A DNA stretch of 64,000 nucleotides from NCBI GenBank assembly GCA_021399435.1, contig JAJTUP010000032.1, positions 558,001-622,000 on the forward strand, written 5' to 3'. The notes below the pieces were generated by a model. That model did no database searches. It saw only the letters and a program-made list of their open reading frames with translations, and was not told where the DNA came from. Shown piece after piece: positions 49,468 through 58,526 of this stretch; the stretch's first letter is position 1, and every line of letters begins with the position of its first letter. A program made the translations under genes and the position numbers. Source of the stretch: Diaporthe sp. PMI_573 (taxonomy: Eukaryota; Ascomycota; Sordariomycetes; Diaporthales; Diaporthaceae).

Positions 49468-50339
49468 TTACTAGAACCCACCTAATATACTTCCTCCAAT
49501 ACTCCCAAAGCCAATAATTTCCTCCGAATTGCGTCTCGAAATTTCCGTCTTGGGTCCCGGCCACTCGAGCTCCCTCATCACATTGAGTCATTTCGTTGCA
49601 CGATAGGACGGCGCGAACACGAGGTATCGGCAGCTCGGTTCCTCTAGGACAGAACACATAATCATAAAGTACAGACCAGTAGCAGGTGGCGGGTGCGCGG
49701 CAGGGTCTTTCAGCCCTTTACATGCAAGGGGCTGTCAGTATCCAAGTCTCACACCCAATAGACACTTTGGCCAAATCGATGCATTCCTGATACCTAGGTA
49801 CCCGTACTCCAACTACAGGCTGTGCGTGCAGCAGCTAATTTAAATCTAATACCTACGCCTCACAGGTAAATGAGATCGGGGCCCCCGCGTTTTGCAAATT
49901 GGACGGGGTCATTGCACATGTCTACTCAAGCGAGGGAAGGATCACATTAGCTGGTTGTTGAGGACTGTTGCGTCTATCGAGTTCTTGCAAGGCTCCGGGA
50001 GTGAGCCAGACTGAGTTGAATCAACTGCTGTCGTGTCTCTTACGCGTCGAAGCCTTGCTCTAGAGTCATTCCCCACCTGAACTCTCTTTACAGCCCGTCG
50101 TGGATTCGTGGCTAGATGTCGAGCCATGTTTTGTTCGGGCAGGGAGGAATACCTGGACGACGCTCCTGGAGCTATGGCAGTGGGTGAGCAGGTCCAGTGG
50201 CTCTGTCGGTGACTTGATGCTCGCTTGGATGGGGTCCGTGCCACTGATGAGTGAATCCAATGCACATGTATTTGCAATGCAGCCTTTCGATTGATGCGAT
50301 GTGCGACACGACAATCTGGAACGTTATTGGACATGCTAT
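49468..50339. other. intergenic, no gene recognised
   Basis: Short overlapping frames without motifs. The left limit of the Fot fragment to the right is unclear. Confidence 0.35.
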
Positions 50340-51180
50340 GGGCAGCGGGCCCCCTTCATGTCATCTCAAACACGGCCTCACACGTGTTACAACCGCTCGA
50401 TGTGGGTGTATTCTCATCGCTCAAGGCCGCCTACAAGCAAGAAGCTGATAACCTCAGCTTCTGCTTTGAGAACACATTCACAGGAAAATAATTATTTCTT
50501 TTCTGCTATCGCAGGGCACGTTTGAGTGCCCTAAAGGAAAGGAATATCTGCAGTGGGTGGCGTGGGACTGGGTTGTGGCCGGTCAATATGGCGAAGCCAC
50601 TACTAAATGCCATTCTCTCAGAAAACGCCGCCAAGGAGGCAAAGGAGGCGAAAATAAAGACCGCCACGAGAACGAGGAGGCTCGAAATAGTTACTCCAGT
50701 ACCCATAAGCTTAAAGAAAGCACTGTTGTCAACGCCGAGAGCATCCCGAGAGCTCCGGGTCTTGCATGGTGTTTTTGACTCCAATAATCAATCAGGCGCC
50801 ACGCAACGACTACTCTTTAGGAAGGTTGAAAAAGGATATGACGAGAAATACTGGCAATTGAAGATAGCTCTACGAGAAAACGAGATCCTCAAAGCGAAGT
50901 TGGAAGCCATGGCACCTGTTGAAAGAAGGAAGGTCGAAACGAGCCCAAATTCGAGGTTCGTCAACATTGAGGCAATTCGGAGGGCGCAAATTGCAGCCGG
51001 AGCAATCGAGGCTGAGTTAGCAGACGAAGAAGGGTCTGAAAATGCCCCAGAACCAGAAGAATGTATCGTGGTGGCTTCAGAGGGTGAGGCCGACGAGGAC
51101 GAAGTCGAAGGGTAGTTGTGGTGGGTGGGCGATTTGGGTGGGCCGAATCAGAGGGTGGGCCGAATGTGCTGTGGCAGACT
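50340..51180 (+). mobile_element. Fot1-type transposon, right portion with transposase C-terminus
   Basis: Coding remnants begin with ASHVLQPLDVGVFSSLKAAY (third catalytic Asp region) near 50370, are broken at about 50490, and resume at 50522: ICSGWRGTGLWPVNMAKPLL, then ATQRLLFRKVEKGYDEKYW and a coiled, acidic C-terminus ending at 51115. The right terminal repeat (GGGCCGAAT twice) ends at 51180 followed by TA. Its terminal repeat matches the left end of Fot-B, so it is the same family, but the two pieces overlap in the QPLD region and must be different copies. Confidence 0.8.
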
Positions 51181-52120
51181 TATTGTAAACAAAAGCTTTT
51201 AATGAAAATTCTAAATACGGTACGGTACAGTACAGTACTGTACGCACTTCCACCATTCAACGGCCAGGTGCGTAGACGGCCTAGATCGTCTTCCTCACAA
51301 GTCCTGGTACCTTGGGGCACCTCTCTGGCGCAGCATGACAGCCAGCCAGATGTTTTCCGACTGATCTCTTGTCGTTCACAACGATGGAGCCTGCGACTTG
51401 GCAGCGCATGTGTTTCAATAAGGTTTCTCGACTACAGTAAATGTTTCAGATGACATACATGACAATTGGACCATTGTTGCGCTGCGACAACGTCAGAATG
51501 GGCAATCTCAAAAGACAGGAGTTTGCTGCAATTCCTGCCGATTCCTGCATGGGTTGCCCGGAGTGAGCTTCTTCTCCGGAATCCTCAGTGTTCGGATTTC
51601 TCGCCGCGATGTTGTAGTCATGTGCCTGCTCCTGGTAATATCCAGTGCCTGATGAGTCGATGGTGATGACGGCTTCCAACCCGTAGGGGTCGATTGACCA
51701 TGTCTAGCAACTGGTATGCGATTATTGAAAGATGCTTGGAGGCCGCGGCGAGACTGTGTTTGTCTTTTGGAGTCTGACCTGAGATTCTGTGACGTCGACG
51801 GCCCTCTATTCATCACGGAAAGTTCATTGAAAAGCAAGAGCTCACGGTGCAGGCTATTGATCCCCAATCACGGTTCTATGGCGCATGATAATACAAGCAT
51901 CAAGTGTTACCATGAACTCTACGAGTCCCCTCTGAAATTGCCCCGAACAGCCGAAAAGACCACGAAGGTGCTTCGCCAGCGTGGAAATGGCTGATCATCT
52001 GAAAGGGCTGCAGTTATCATTGACTATCATCCATTCTAATTCAATTTCCAGAAATATGGCTTCCCACATTGCTCGACATTGGTGTTTTCGGATACCCACG
52101 AAATTCTGGCTAGCGGTCAG
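51181..52120. other. intergenic, possible further exons of the 52741 gene
   Basis: A plus-strand GTACGGTACAGTACAGTACT repeat lies at about 51219. Minus-strand frames (for example VITIDSSGTGYYQEQAHDYN near 51670) have some protein-like character and could belong to the gene at 52121-52741, but no convincing splice chain was found. Confidence 0.3.
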
Positions 52121-52741
52121 CTACCAGGCTATGCATACCACGATCTCGTCCTCCGCTTCCTCGTCGCCGTCGATGCCAGCTCTATTCTGGTTCATCTCCG
52201 GGATGTTGATGCTCTTCCCAGGTCTCGAAATTTGCTTTTCTGTAGCTTGGGCCTTGTTTGCACACGAAGGCAGCTGCCGAAAAAACTTCTGCTCGTCTGG
52301 CTGCGTTCTGGAGCTTTTTTCATGATACACGCTCGGATGGACAGCCTCTTCCCGGATCATGCTGCTGCGATCATGCTCGGTCGACTGGGTGCTGCTAGAT
52401 TTGCTCGCCTGGGCAAGTTCTGCCTCGAGCGCAGACCGATGGGCTAAATACTGTTGATCAGTCCGCCTTGGTCACAAAAATGGTCGAGAGTACTTGGAAT
52501 ACCAACCCTCAGCCGCTTCACGAAGAAGCTGATCACTAGGGGACGGGGAACGAGCGAGTCCAGTAGCCTCTTCCGGACGACATGAGTTGGCCGTAAGCGA
52601 ATGACGGCGGGCGACGTCGGCTGGTTCAACAGGGATGGTGGCTGACTGTTTTAGCCAGTAGGGCAAAGCTTCGTTGTAATGAGGCGGCTTATAGCTCATT
52701 GTGAGTGATGGGCGCTGAGGATTTATCCGCAAAGGAGACAA
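52121..52741 (-). CDS. hypothetical coiled-coil protein, two predicted exons
   Basis: Exon 1 52741-52507 and exon 2 52443-52121 join in phase (185 residues) across a 63-nt intron GTTGGT...TTTAG with an ACTGATC branch-like site. The join creates SDQLLREAAEAHRSALEAEL, a smooth helical coil, which is the main reason to believe it; the GTTGGT donor is weak. The N-terminus is MSPLRINPQRPSLTMSYKPP and the C-terminus is acidic (GIDGDEEAEDEIVV). Function unknown; more exons may follow. Confidence 0.4.
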
Positions 52742-52847
52742 GCCGCTGGACGAAAATATATTTTAAGGGAATGGGCCTTAAACACGAGACCAGTGGCCAG
52801 ACAGTAAAGTATTGAGTGCCTACTAAATATATAAGGCTGATGAAGTC

Positions 52848-53506
52848 TTGGCTAAGCTCAACGCTCAAAACGAGCCCCTGGCGCAGGCAAAGTGGGAAGC
52901 CGACGAGGCTAAGCGTTTTGCTGCTGCCTATAAGGAAAATTCTCGTACAGCTCGTCACCGCCGCTGGATCTGGTCTGAGAAGACTGGTAAGCTTGTGAGG
53001 AAGCCTGGGCGTGGAGGAGTTGATTGGTACCGCTATCAGAAGGAGATTCTGCTTGATAAACTACTTCCGTTTGCAAAGAAGGTCGGGCCAGAAGCGATCG
53101 TGCAAGAGGACAAGGCTCCTTCGCATGCCCACTTTGCTCAAGCAGAAGTCTTTAAACTTCACGATGTTAAGCGTTTGCTCTGGTGTGGCAATTCTCCTGA
53201 CCTCAATATGATCGAGCCAGTCTGGCCCGAGCTTAAGAGGAGGACAACACGCCGTGGAGCGCCAACGTCGGGTCCTCAAGCAGAGCAGCTTGGAGGAAGG
53301 AATGGAGGGTATTTGAGCAAGAACGTCTGCAAGCCTTCGTCGAGAGGATCCCATGGCACATCCAGCAGGTAATTCGCTGCGAGGGCGGCAACGAGTACAA
53401 CGAGGGAAGAAACAACGTAGCTACTACAGAGTTTCTTAGGTTCTGTAGCATGTACGGTGTGTACGGTAGTTGGGTAGTCGAAAACACCAAAAAAAACAGT
53501 CGCTGA
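52848..53506 (+). pseudogene. Tc1/mariner transposase C-terminal fragment, frameshifted
   Basis: Reads AKRFAAAYKENSRTARHRRW, WYRYQKEILLDKLLPFAKKV, AIVQEDKAPSHAHFAQAEV (second catalytic Asp, with the typical D-x-APxH) and LLWCGNSPDLNMIEPVWPEL (third acidic position; PDLNxIE). The frame breaks near 53250; the continuation in another frame is WRVFEQERLQAFVERIPWHI and QQVIRCEGGNEY, ending TGA at about 53504. The N-terminal DNA-binding half is missing. A decayed relic of the Tc1-like group, distinct from the Fot elements. Confidence 0.8.
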
Positions 53507-53707
53507 CGATGTTTTTGGTGACGAGTTTAAGCGCTTAGTACTGGCAGGTGCCGTACGCTTTGGGTAGTTGACTACTCGATCCTGCTGGGCAACCAGTTTC
53601 TTAGTGGTTTCCCTGGTAATCAAGTTAGTTGACCAGGGGCCCCTGCTCCTTGGCATCAAAGACTTTTTACAGCGACCTCCGTACAGAAAAAGCGGGCCGA
53701 ATCAGGG

Positions 53708-53986
53708 GTGGGCCGAATCTGGGCCGGGGACGTTAACCCAGAAGAGGCAGAAAACGCGCGCAGTCACCTACAGCAGTTCTTTGAAGATGAACAGTTTGCA
53801 GAAAACCTCGCAGTTGGGATTGGAAGATATATGTACCTCCGACAAAGCGTGGTTGACATTCCACGGGATCGAATCTGGAATAGAGGAGAAGCCGCCTACC
53901 GTCTTCTCCCACCCATTTCTAACCCTAATCCAATCATCACAGAAAGACAGCGAAACAGAGCCAAAGCAACATTGACCATTTACTGA
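53708..53986 (+). CDS. hypothetical protein fragment, 5' end replaced by TE sequence
   Basis: About 85 codons read NPEEAENARSHLQQFFEDEQ, NLAVGIGRYMYLRQSVVDIP, WNRGEAAYRLLPPISNPNP and end ATLTIY. This is clearly protein-like. Just upstream (53690-53740) are GGGCCGAAT repeats like the Fot-B terminal repeat, so the start of the gene was probably replaced by a transposon end. It ends convergently, overlapping the last 7 bp of the AT-hook gene on the other strand. Family not recognised. Confidence 0.45.
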   Translation: MGRIWAGDVNPEEAENARSHLQQFFEDEQFAENLAVGIGRYMYLRQSVVDIPRDRIWNRGEAAYRLLPPISNPNPIITERQRNRAKATLTIY

Positions 53987-56070
53987 GCATGACGCACTGC
54001 CTGCAGTGGTAGCACCTCAACTTCTTCTCTTAATTGCTTCACACGTTCCACAACAGCGGGCACGTCGACCAGCATGAAAGCTTGTTGGAGCCGGCGAGAC
54101 TTGGTGCACCGTAGCTTCCGCTCTGTAATATCTTTCAGCGCCTGTTCCACGTCGTTTTTTACTGTGTCCAAGCACGAGCTACTCGATTGAAAGGACCCAG
54201 CATCCTTCTTCATCCTCTGCAGAACCGCCTCATCGTCGTCCAATTTATTCAGGTCTTCTGGCTCCACGGTCCCCGAAGCGCAGAGAGCGTCAGTCAGAGC
54301 TGCAAGATGGCTCGCAACTGCTTCTAACTGGCCCAACTCAGAGACTTGAGTGTTCTTGTAGGTAGTCGCAACCGCCCGAAGGAAGTCATCGTGGGACTTA
54401 TTACTTCCGAAAGAAGTAGCATCGAGAGAATTCTGGATTGCTGCAACAACTTTGAGTAGAGCATCGACGTTGCAACTTTGGATGAAGTCAGTCAAGGAGA
54501 ACACATCCCAAAGCGTTTTAGGGCTTTCGCCGTTTCGATTGGTCGCACCAGGTGTAGCTTTAGTGCCGCCGCTGCCAGGCGCTACGGCAGCGATCGCGAG
54601 GTGATTGGTATCCATGCATATGGCATGGATGAAGGATCGCACCAGCCGGCCATCGAACGATGAAGGCAGTTGTAATCCAGAAGCAATATGCATGACAACC
54701 CAGGTATAGTAGATGTCACTATCGCGAGAGCTAGATTGTTGTGGGCTTGGGTAGAGCTGTGTTGTCCAACGCTCATCCCAATTATTGTATGGCTCTGGCA
54801 GGCAATTGCTGACAAAGAGGGAAGCCAGTTGCTGAATCTTTTGATGGTCCTCCTTGACTTGCTTATCCATCAGTAGGTTGGGAAGCATAGCCTTGTGTTG
54901 CGCCATGTGAATAACCATCGAAGCTAGGCGTTCGTTGATATTGACTGGAAGGATAAATATCGATGAATCGTCGCATGGCAGGGTATTTTCACCCGGCTCA
55001 CCAGCGGCCCAAGCACGGCCAGGTATGGCAGTGACGTGTCGGTTGCAGGCAACAAGATGCTGCACAATAGTGTCGAGGAAATCTCCATTCAGTGGGGAAT
55101 CGTTAACTGGGCTCAGCAGCTTTTCGATGTCCTCTGGCCGGAAGGGCAGCTCTGGCGTTGGTGACTCTGCTGTTATCTCTTGGTTTGCTGTGATATCCCC
55201 ATTCTGAATGCGCTTGTCCAGCTCCTCCAAAGTCGGGTGAGGACGATATCTCTTCCAGGGACGCTCTGGACGATCAATATTGTTGTGTGCATCAACTGAT
55301 CGGCGTTTGGTGGGGCGCCCAATCTTCCCAGCCTTCGATTTTTTCGCCGGCGCATTTGGAACAGACGCGGATGCCTCTTCAATGGACGATGTCCCCAGGT
55401 GATTTGTCTCGTCCAAGAAAGCTAGATCAGAGGCAACCATGATGCTACTGTCTGCCGGCGTGTTGAGTTCAGGCATAGATGAGGTATCACCTGCTTGAGC
55501 GAGGGAGGGGTTGGCGTTCTTGTTTCTCAACTGGTACATTTTTGCAAGAAGATTATCCCCGTCATCAACTGCTTTTTCAGACGATGGTTCTCTTCGATGC
55601 GTAGTTGGTCCCGCGTCTTGGGGAGATGAATAGGTTGTTGGAGATTTGCAGAGATCCTGGAAGTTGACGTGTGGGAGATCTGTGGTATCTTCGTGCGGAA
55701 TTAGACCTGAACTGAAGTGAGGAGATACGGTCGAGATGATCTGGTTATCGGCTGCTTTTTCAATCAAGGGCGAGGACGGGGCTGTCGTTAACACCGTAGT
55801 CTGGCTCAACTCAGCTTGTGATGGAATTGGATTGAAACGGAAACCGTTAAAAGGGGAATTTTCCTTGACGAAGTGATTGGTTTGGTATCCGTCGTTTCCA
55901 AATGTGCCTAATTGATCGGTTGACGCCAGAGGCACCGTTGGCAGCAGCTGGCTGAAATCTTCCTGCGCCGAAAATGGATTGTGATCCGAAGTGTTGAAGA
56001 AGACTTGATCTAAAAAAAAGGATTGGTCTGGAGATAGATCTTTTTCCACGGGAGAAGCTGAGATTTCCAT
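53980..56070 (-). CDS. AT-hook-containing protein of unknown function, 696 codons
   Basis: Intact single-exon frame from ATG 56070, the longest non-TE gene here. The N-terminal 230 residues are disordered and Ser/Thr/Pro-rich. A basic AT-hook-like motif (AGKIGRPTKRRS, about residues 245-256) and a nearby basic patch (RPERPWKRYRPHP) suggest nuclear DNA binding. The C-terminal 370 residues are helical (FLDTIVQHLVACNRHVTAIP, IYYTWVVMHIASGLQLPSSF, FLRAVATTYKNTQVSELGQL) and end in a coil (ALKDITERKLRCTKSRRLQ). I do not recognise the family. It may be a transcription regulator or chromatin factor. No frame breaks; composition resembles a normal host gene. Confidence 0.7.
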   Translation of the reverse strand: MEISASPVEKDLSPDQSFFLDQVFFNTSDHNPFSAQEDFSQLLPTVPLASTDQLGTFGNDGYQTNHFVKENSPFNGFRFNPIPSQAELSQTTVLTTAPSSPLIEKAADNQIISTVSPHFSSGLIPHEDTTDLPHVNFQDLCKSPTTYSSPQDAGPTTHRREPSSEKAVDDGDNLLAKMYQLRNKNANPSLAQAGDTSSMPELNTPADSSIMVASDLAFLDETNHLGTSSIEEASASVPNAPAKKSKAGKIGRPTKRRSVDAHNNIDRPERPWKRYRPHPTLEELDKRIQNGDITANQEITAESPTPELPFRPEDIEKLLSPVNDSPLNGDFLDTIVQHLVACNRHVTAIPGRAWAAGEPGENTLPCDDSSIFILPVNINERLASMVIHMAQHKAMLPNLLMDKQVKEDHQKIQQLASLFVSNCLPEPYNNWDERWTTQLYPSPQQSSSRDSDIYYTWVVMHIASGLQLPSSFDGRLVRSFIHAICMDTNHLAIAAVAPGSGGTKATPGATNRNGESPKTLWDVFSLTDFIQSCNVDALLKVVAAIQNSLDATSFGSNKSHDDFLRAVATTYKNTQVSELGQLEAVASHLAALTDALCASGTVEPEDLNKLDDDEAVLQRMKKDAGSFQSSSSCLDTVKNDVEQALKDITERKLRCTKSRRLQQAFMLVDVPAVVERVKQLREEVEVLPLQAVRHAQ

Positions 56071-57185
56071 TGAGCTGACAGGACAAGCGCATTAGCCCCC
56101 TACCTCATGGCTGGTCGTCGATCATCCGGACTTACTTTTCACCCTGCTTGAGGTGGAAAATGAAGCTCGAGAAGGTTGGCCCGAGGGGAATTTGAGTAAT
56201 TCTTTGTAAAGAGATTTCATTGAAATTTAAAAAGATGGGATTTCCATCACGTATATACCGCGTCTGTACTTCACTGCTGTGGGCTTCCCTACCAACCTCC
56301 CTCCTCCTCTCTAAGCCAAGAGGACAAGGAAAACATCAACACAGCAGCCCCACTCATGTACAACCGATGGACAACTCTTGTGCTGAGGAGCCAACCAGAT
56401 TGGAATGAACCGATCACCCCACGGTGGCCCGGTCGTTCCTGACTGCATGTATATGCAGGCAACCACCATGGACGCAGGTTTAGCGAGATATGGGCACCAA
56501 TGAGGCGATTGATGGGAACGATTCACACAGCAGATGTCACCCTCTACCCCGGCGACGAGGCTGGAGGAGACCCACCGATGCGAACGCGATTGCTGGCTAA
56601 ACGGGACTACCTCCTGATCGCCAACCACCGTGGAAGCAAGACGCGCTGCTGACGCCGTAATATGCAGGAGCAGCAGGCACCAGTTTCAAAAGAGGGCTTG
56701 GTCTCTCGACGATATTGGAAGGTGGGACGCTCCCATCAACAGAGACCCCAACCACCATGTGCACTCGTTATCAAGTTAGGAATGCATTAGACTCAGCTCG
56801 GCCTCTCGACTTCCAACTGGTCGAGCCCGTTGCACCATTGAAACTTGGGGGGGGGGGGTGTTACAATTGCCGCGCCTCTGGAAACACCATCGCTGAGAAG
56901 GAACACCTCTCGGTCGAAACGAGTTGGACGGACAGACGGATTTTGTCTGTGAATCTCAATTTGTATTTCTAGACCAGGATCATGATGCCATTGAGAAACT
57001 GGATGGCATACTGACGGGACGATTTCATGCCTCGACTCTGCCCTGGCGATCCAACTGCATATGCAGGATTCCATTCATAATAGGTACATGTACTTTATAG
57101 AATGTAAATACAAAATTTTGAACTCTAATTTCCACTCGGAGCTCGCCACCAGGGAGCTGGCTAAATTGGTGGATGTGAAGCGCGG
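56071..57185. other. intergenic, no gene recognised
   Basis: Contains a G10 homopolymer near 56850-56860. Frames on both strands are short and without motifs. Confidence 0.4.
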
Positions 57186-57960
57186 AGCGCCAGAACACGG
57201 TGTCAAAACCACAACCATGTGTGGGTGTGATTGCATTATGGGGGTGACAGGGACACCAACACAGGAGACGTCGAGGCATTACTCAACCGCCAGAGAGGCT
57301 CGAAGGCAGAACAATATTTTGCCACGCCCTCCGCTTGTGAGTAAATTGCCGTTGTTTTCCAACGCTCGATACAGTACTTATCGAGCACGAAGGTGCTGGT
57401 TCCGTGCGATTGCGCCTTTTGACACTTCCACGCGCATGACGCGACGCCATGTGCTCTTGGAAGTGCCAAAACATGGTCCCTTTCCTGAAATTATCTCGCA
57501 CACCCTGCCAGAATTATCTGCAGGAGAGATTGCGGTAGGTCAAAAGCGTCCAGGTGATTTACGCCGTAAAGAATTCTCACGGTTTGAGCCTAGTGCCAAA
57601 ATTTTCCGGCGTGTTGCTCTCAACGTTGGGTCATTTCCAGGCAAGCCAGACCGGGACCAGGGCCTCAGAGCGATTTTCAGCTGTCCAACTTGCAGCATTC
57701 CTTGACCCCTATTTTTTTTTAAAATACAACACGTATATCTCAAGTTGACACAACCGCGGAGTGCCAGAGCATGGTGTAAAAACTGCACCACGTGGGTATG
57801 ATTTTACTGGCATGGGGGGACGTCGAGGAGAGGCTCGGAGACCAACGGATATCTTGCCACGCCTTCTGTTTTGTGGGTACGTCCCCGTCGTTCTCCTTCC
57901 CTGCAATCGCGTTTCGAAACAACTCCCACGCGACAACGCAACGCCATGGCTGGGCCTCGA
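57186..57960. repeat. two diverged direct copies of one decayed repeat
   Basis: 57186-57455 and 57757-57960 share ordered matches: GCGCCAGAACACGGTGTCAA versus GTGCCAGAGCATGGTGTAAA, GAGGCTCG, then ATATTTTGCCACGCCCTCCG versus ATATCTTGCCACGCCTTCTG, and CGACGCCATG versus CAACGCCATG. Many differences are C/T or G/A transitions, as RIP would produce. The parent element is unknown. Confidence 0.6.
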
Positions 57961-58326
57961 CAAAGAGTGCTAGAACACATTAAAACCAGTACTACTGTTG
58001 GAATAGCACCTGGTTGGATCGCACGTAGTTCGATAGGTTGGGTGTGCTTAGTCAGCCGGGGGCCCGGCTGGGGAAGAGTGGCCTCTTCGTTTCCCTGAGC
58101 AAGCAATAATCAGAACCAACCAACAGACCCCTACGTACGTACGTACTATCGCCATATGGCAAAGGCCATTCAACACTGATCAGTGGATTGCTTGGCAATT
58201 CACAGATTGGCAAGAGTGAAGAGACGAGGCTCGCACAAAGACGACTAGCCTGAGGAGATTGCAGCAGTGCTGCCTCGGGAGAGTCGGGAATCGTGCGCTT
58301 GTGCTATATCCCAGGAGTACTTCTTT

Positions 58327-58464
58327 CTTTTGCTTGAGAAGGCGTCTACTACGGTAGAAGCTGAGATCGTACGAGAAAGAAGCACTTCTAGACGACTAAA
58401 CTACTCAATTCTTTTGCTTGAGAAGGTCTTCACTATTGTGAAGGCTGAGATCGTACGAGAAAGA
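58327..58464. repeat. 54-bp direct duplication in the Copia leader
   Basis: 58327-58380 and 58411-58464 both run CTTTTGCTTGAGAAGG ... GCTGAGATCGTACGAGAAAG, with a diverged middle. A third partial relative (TGCTTGAGAAGTTGTTGCCG) lies in the trailer at about 63907. Confidence 0.85.
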
Positions 58465-58526
58465 GTAGCAAGGTGTGCGCCATTGCACAACTATACAACC
58501 CCAGACTATACGAGACGACATAGTCT

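Noticed and set aside
33168..51180. One giant composite Fot element with ends at 33168 and 51180
   Set aside because: The terminal repeats match, but both pieces contain the QPLD...SLKxAYK region, so they come from two different copies.
58133..58147. CGTACGTACGTACGT run as part of the Copia motif array
   Set aside because: It is a simple ACGT tandem and lies in the possible LTR region, so I did not count it among the interspersed motifs.
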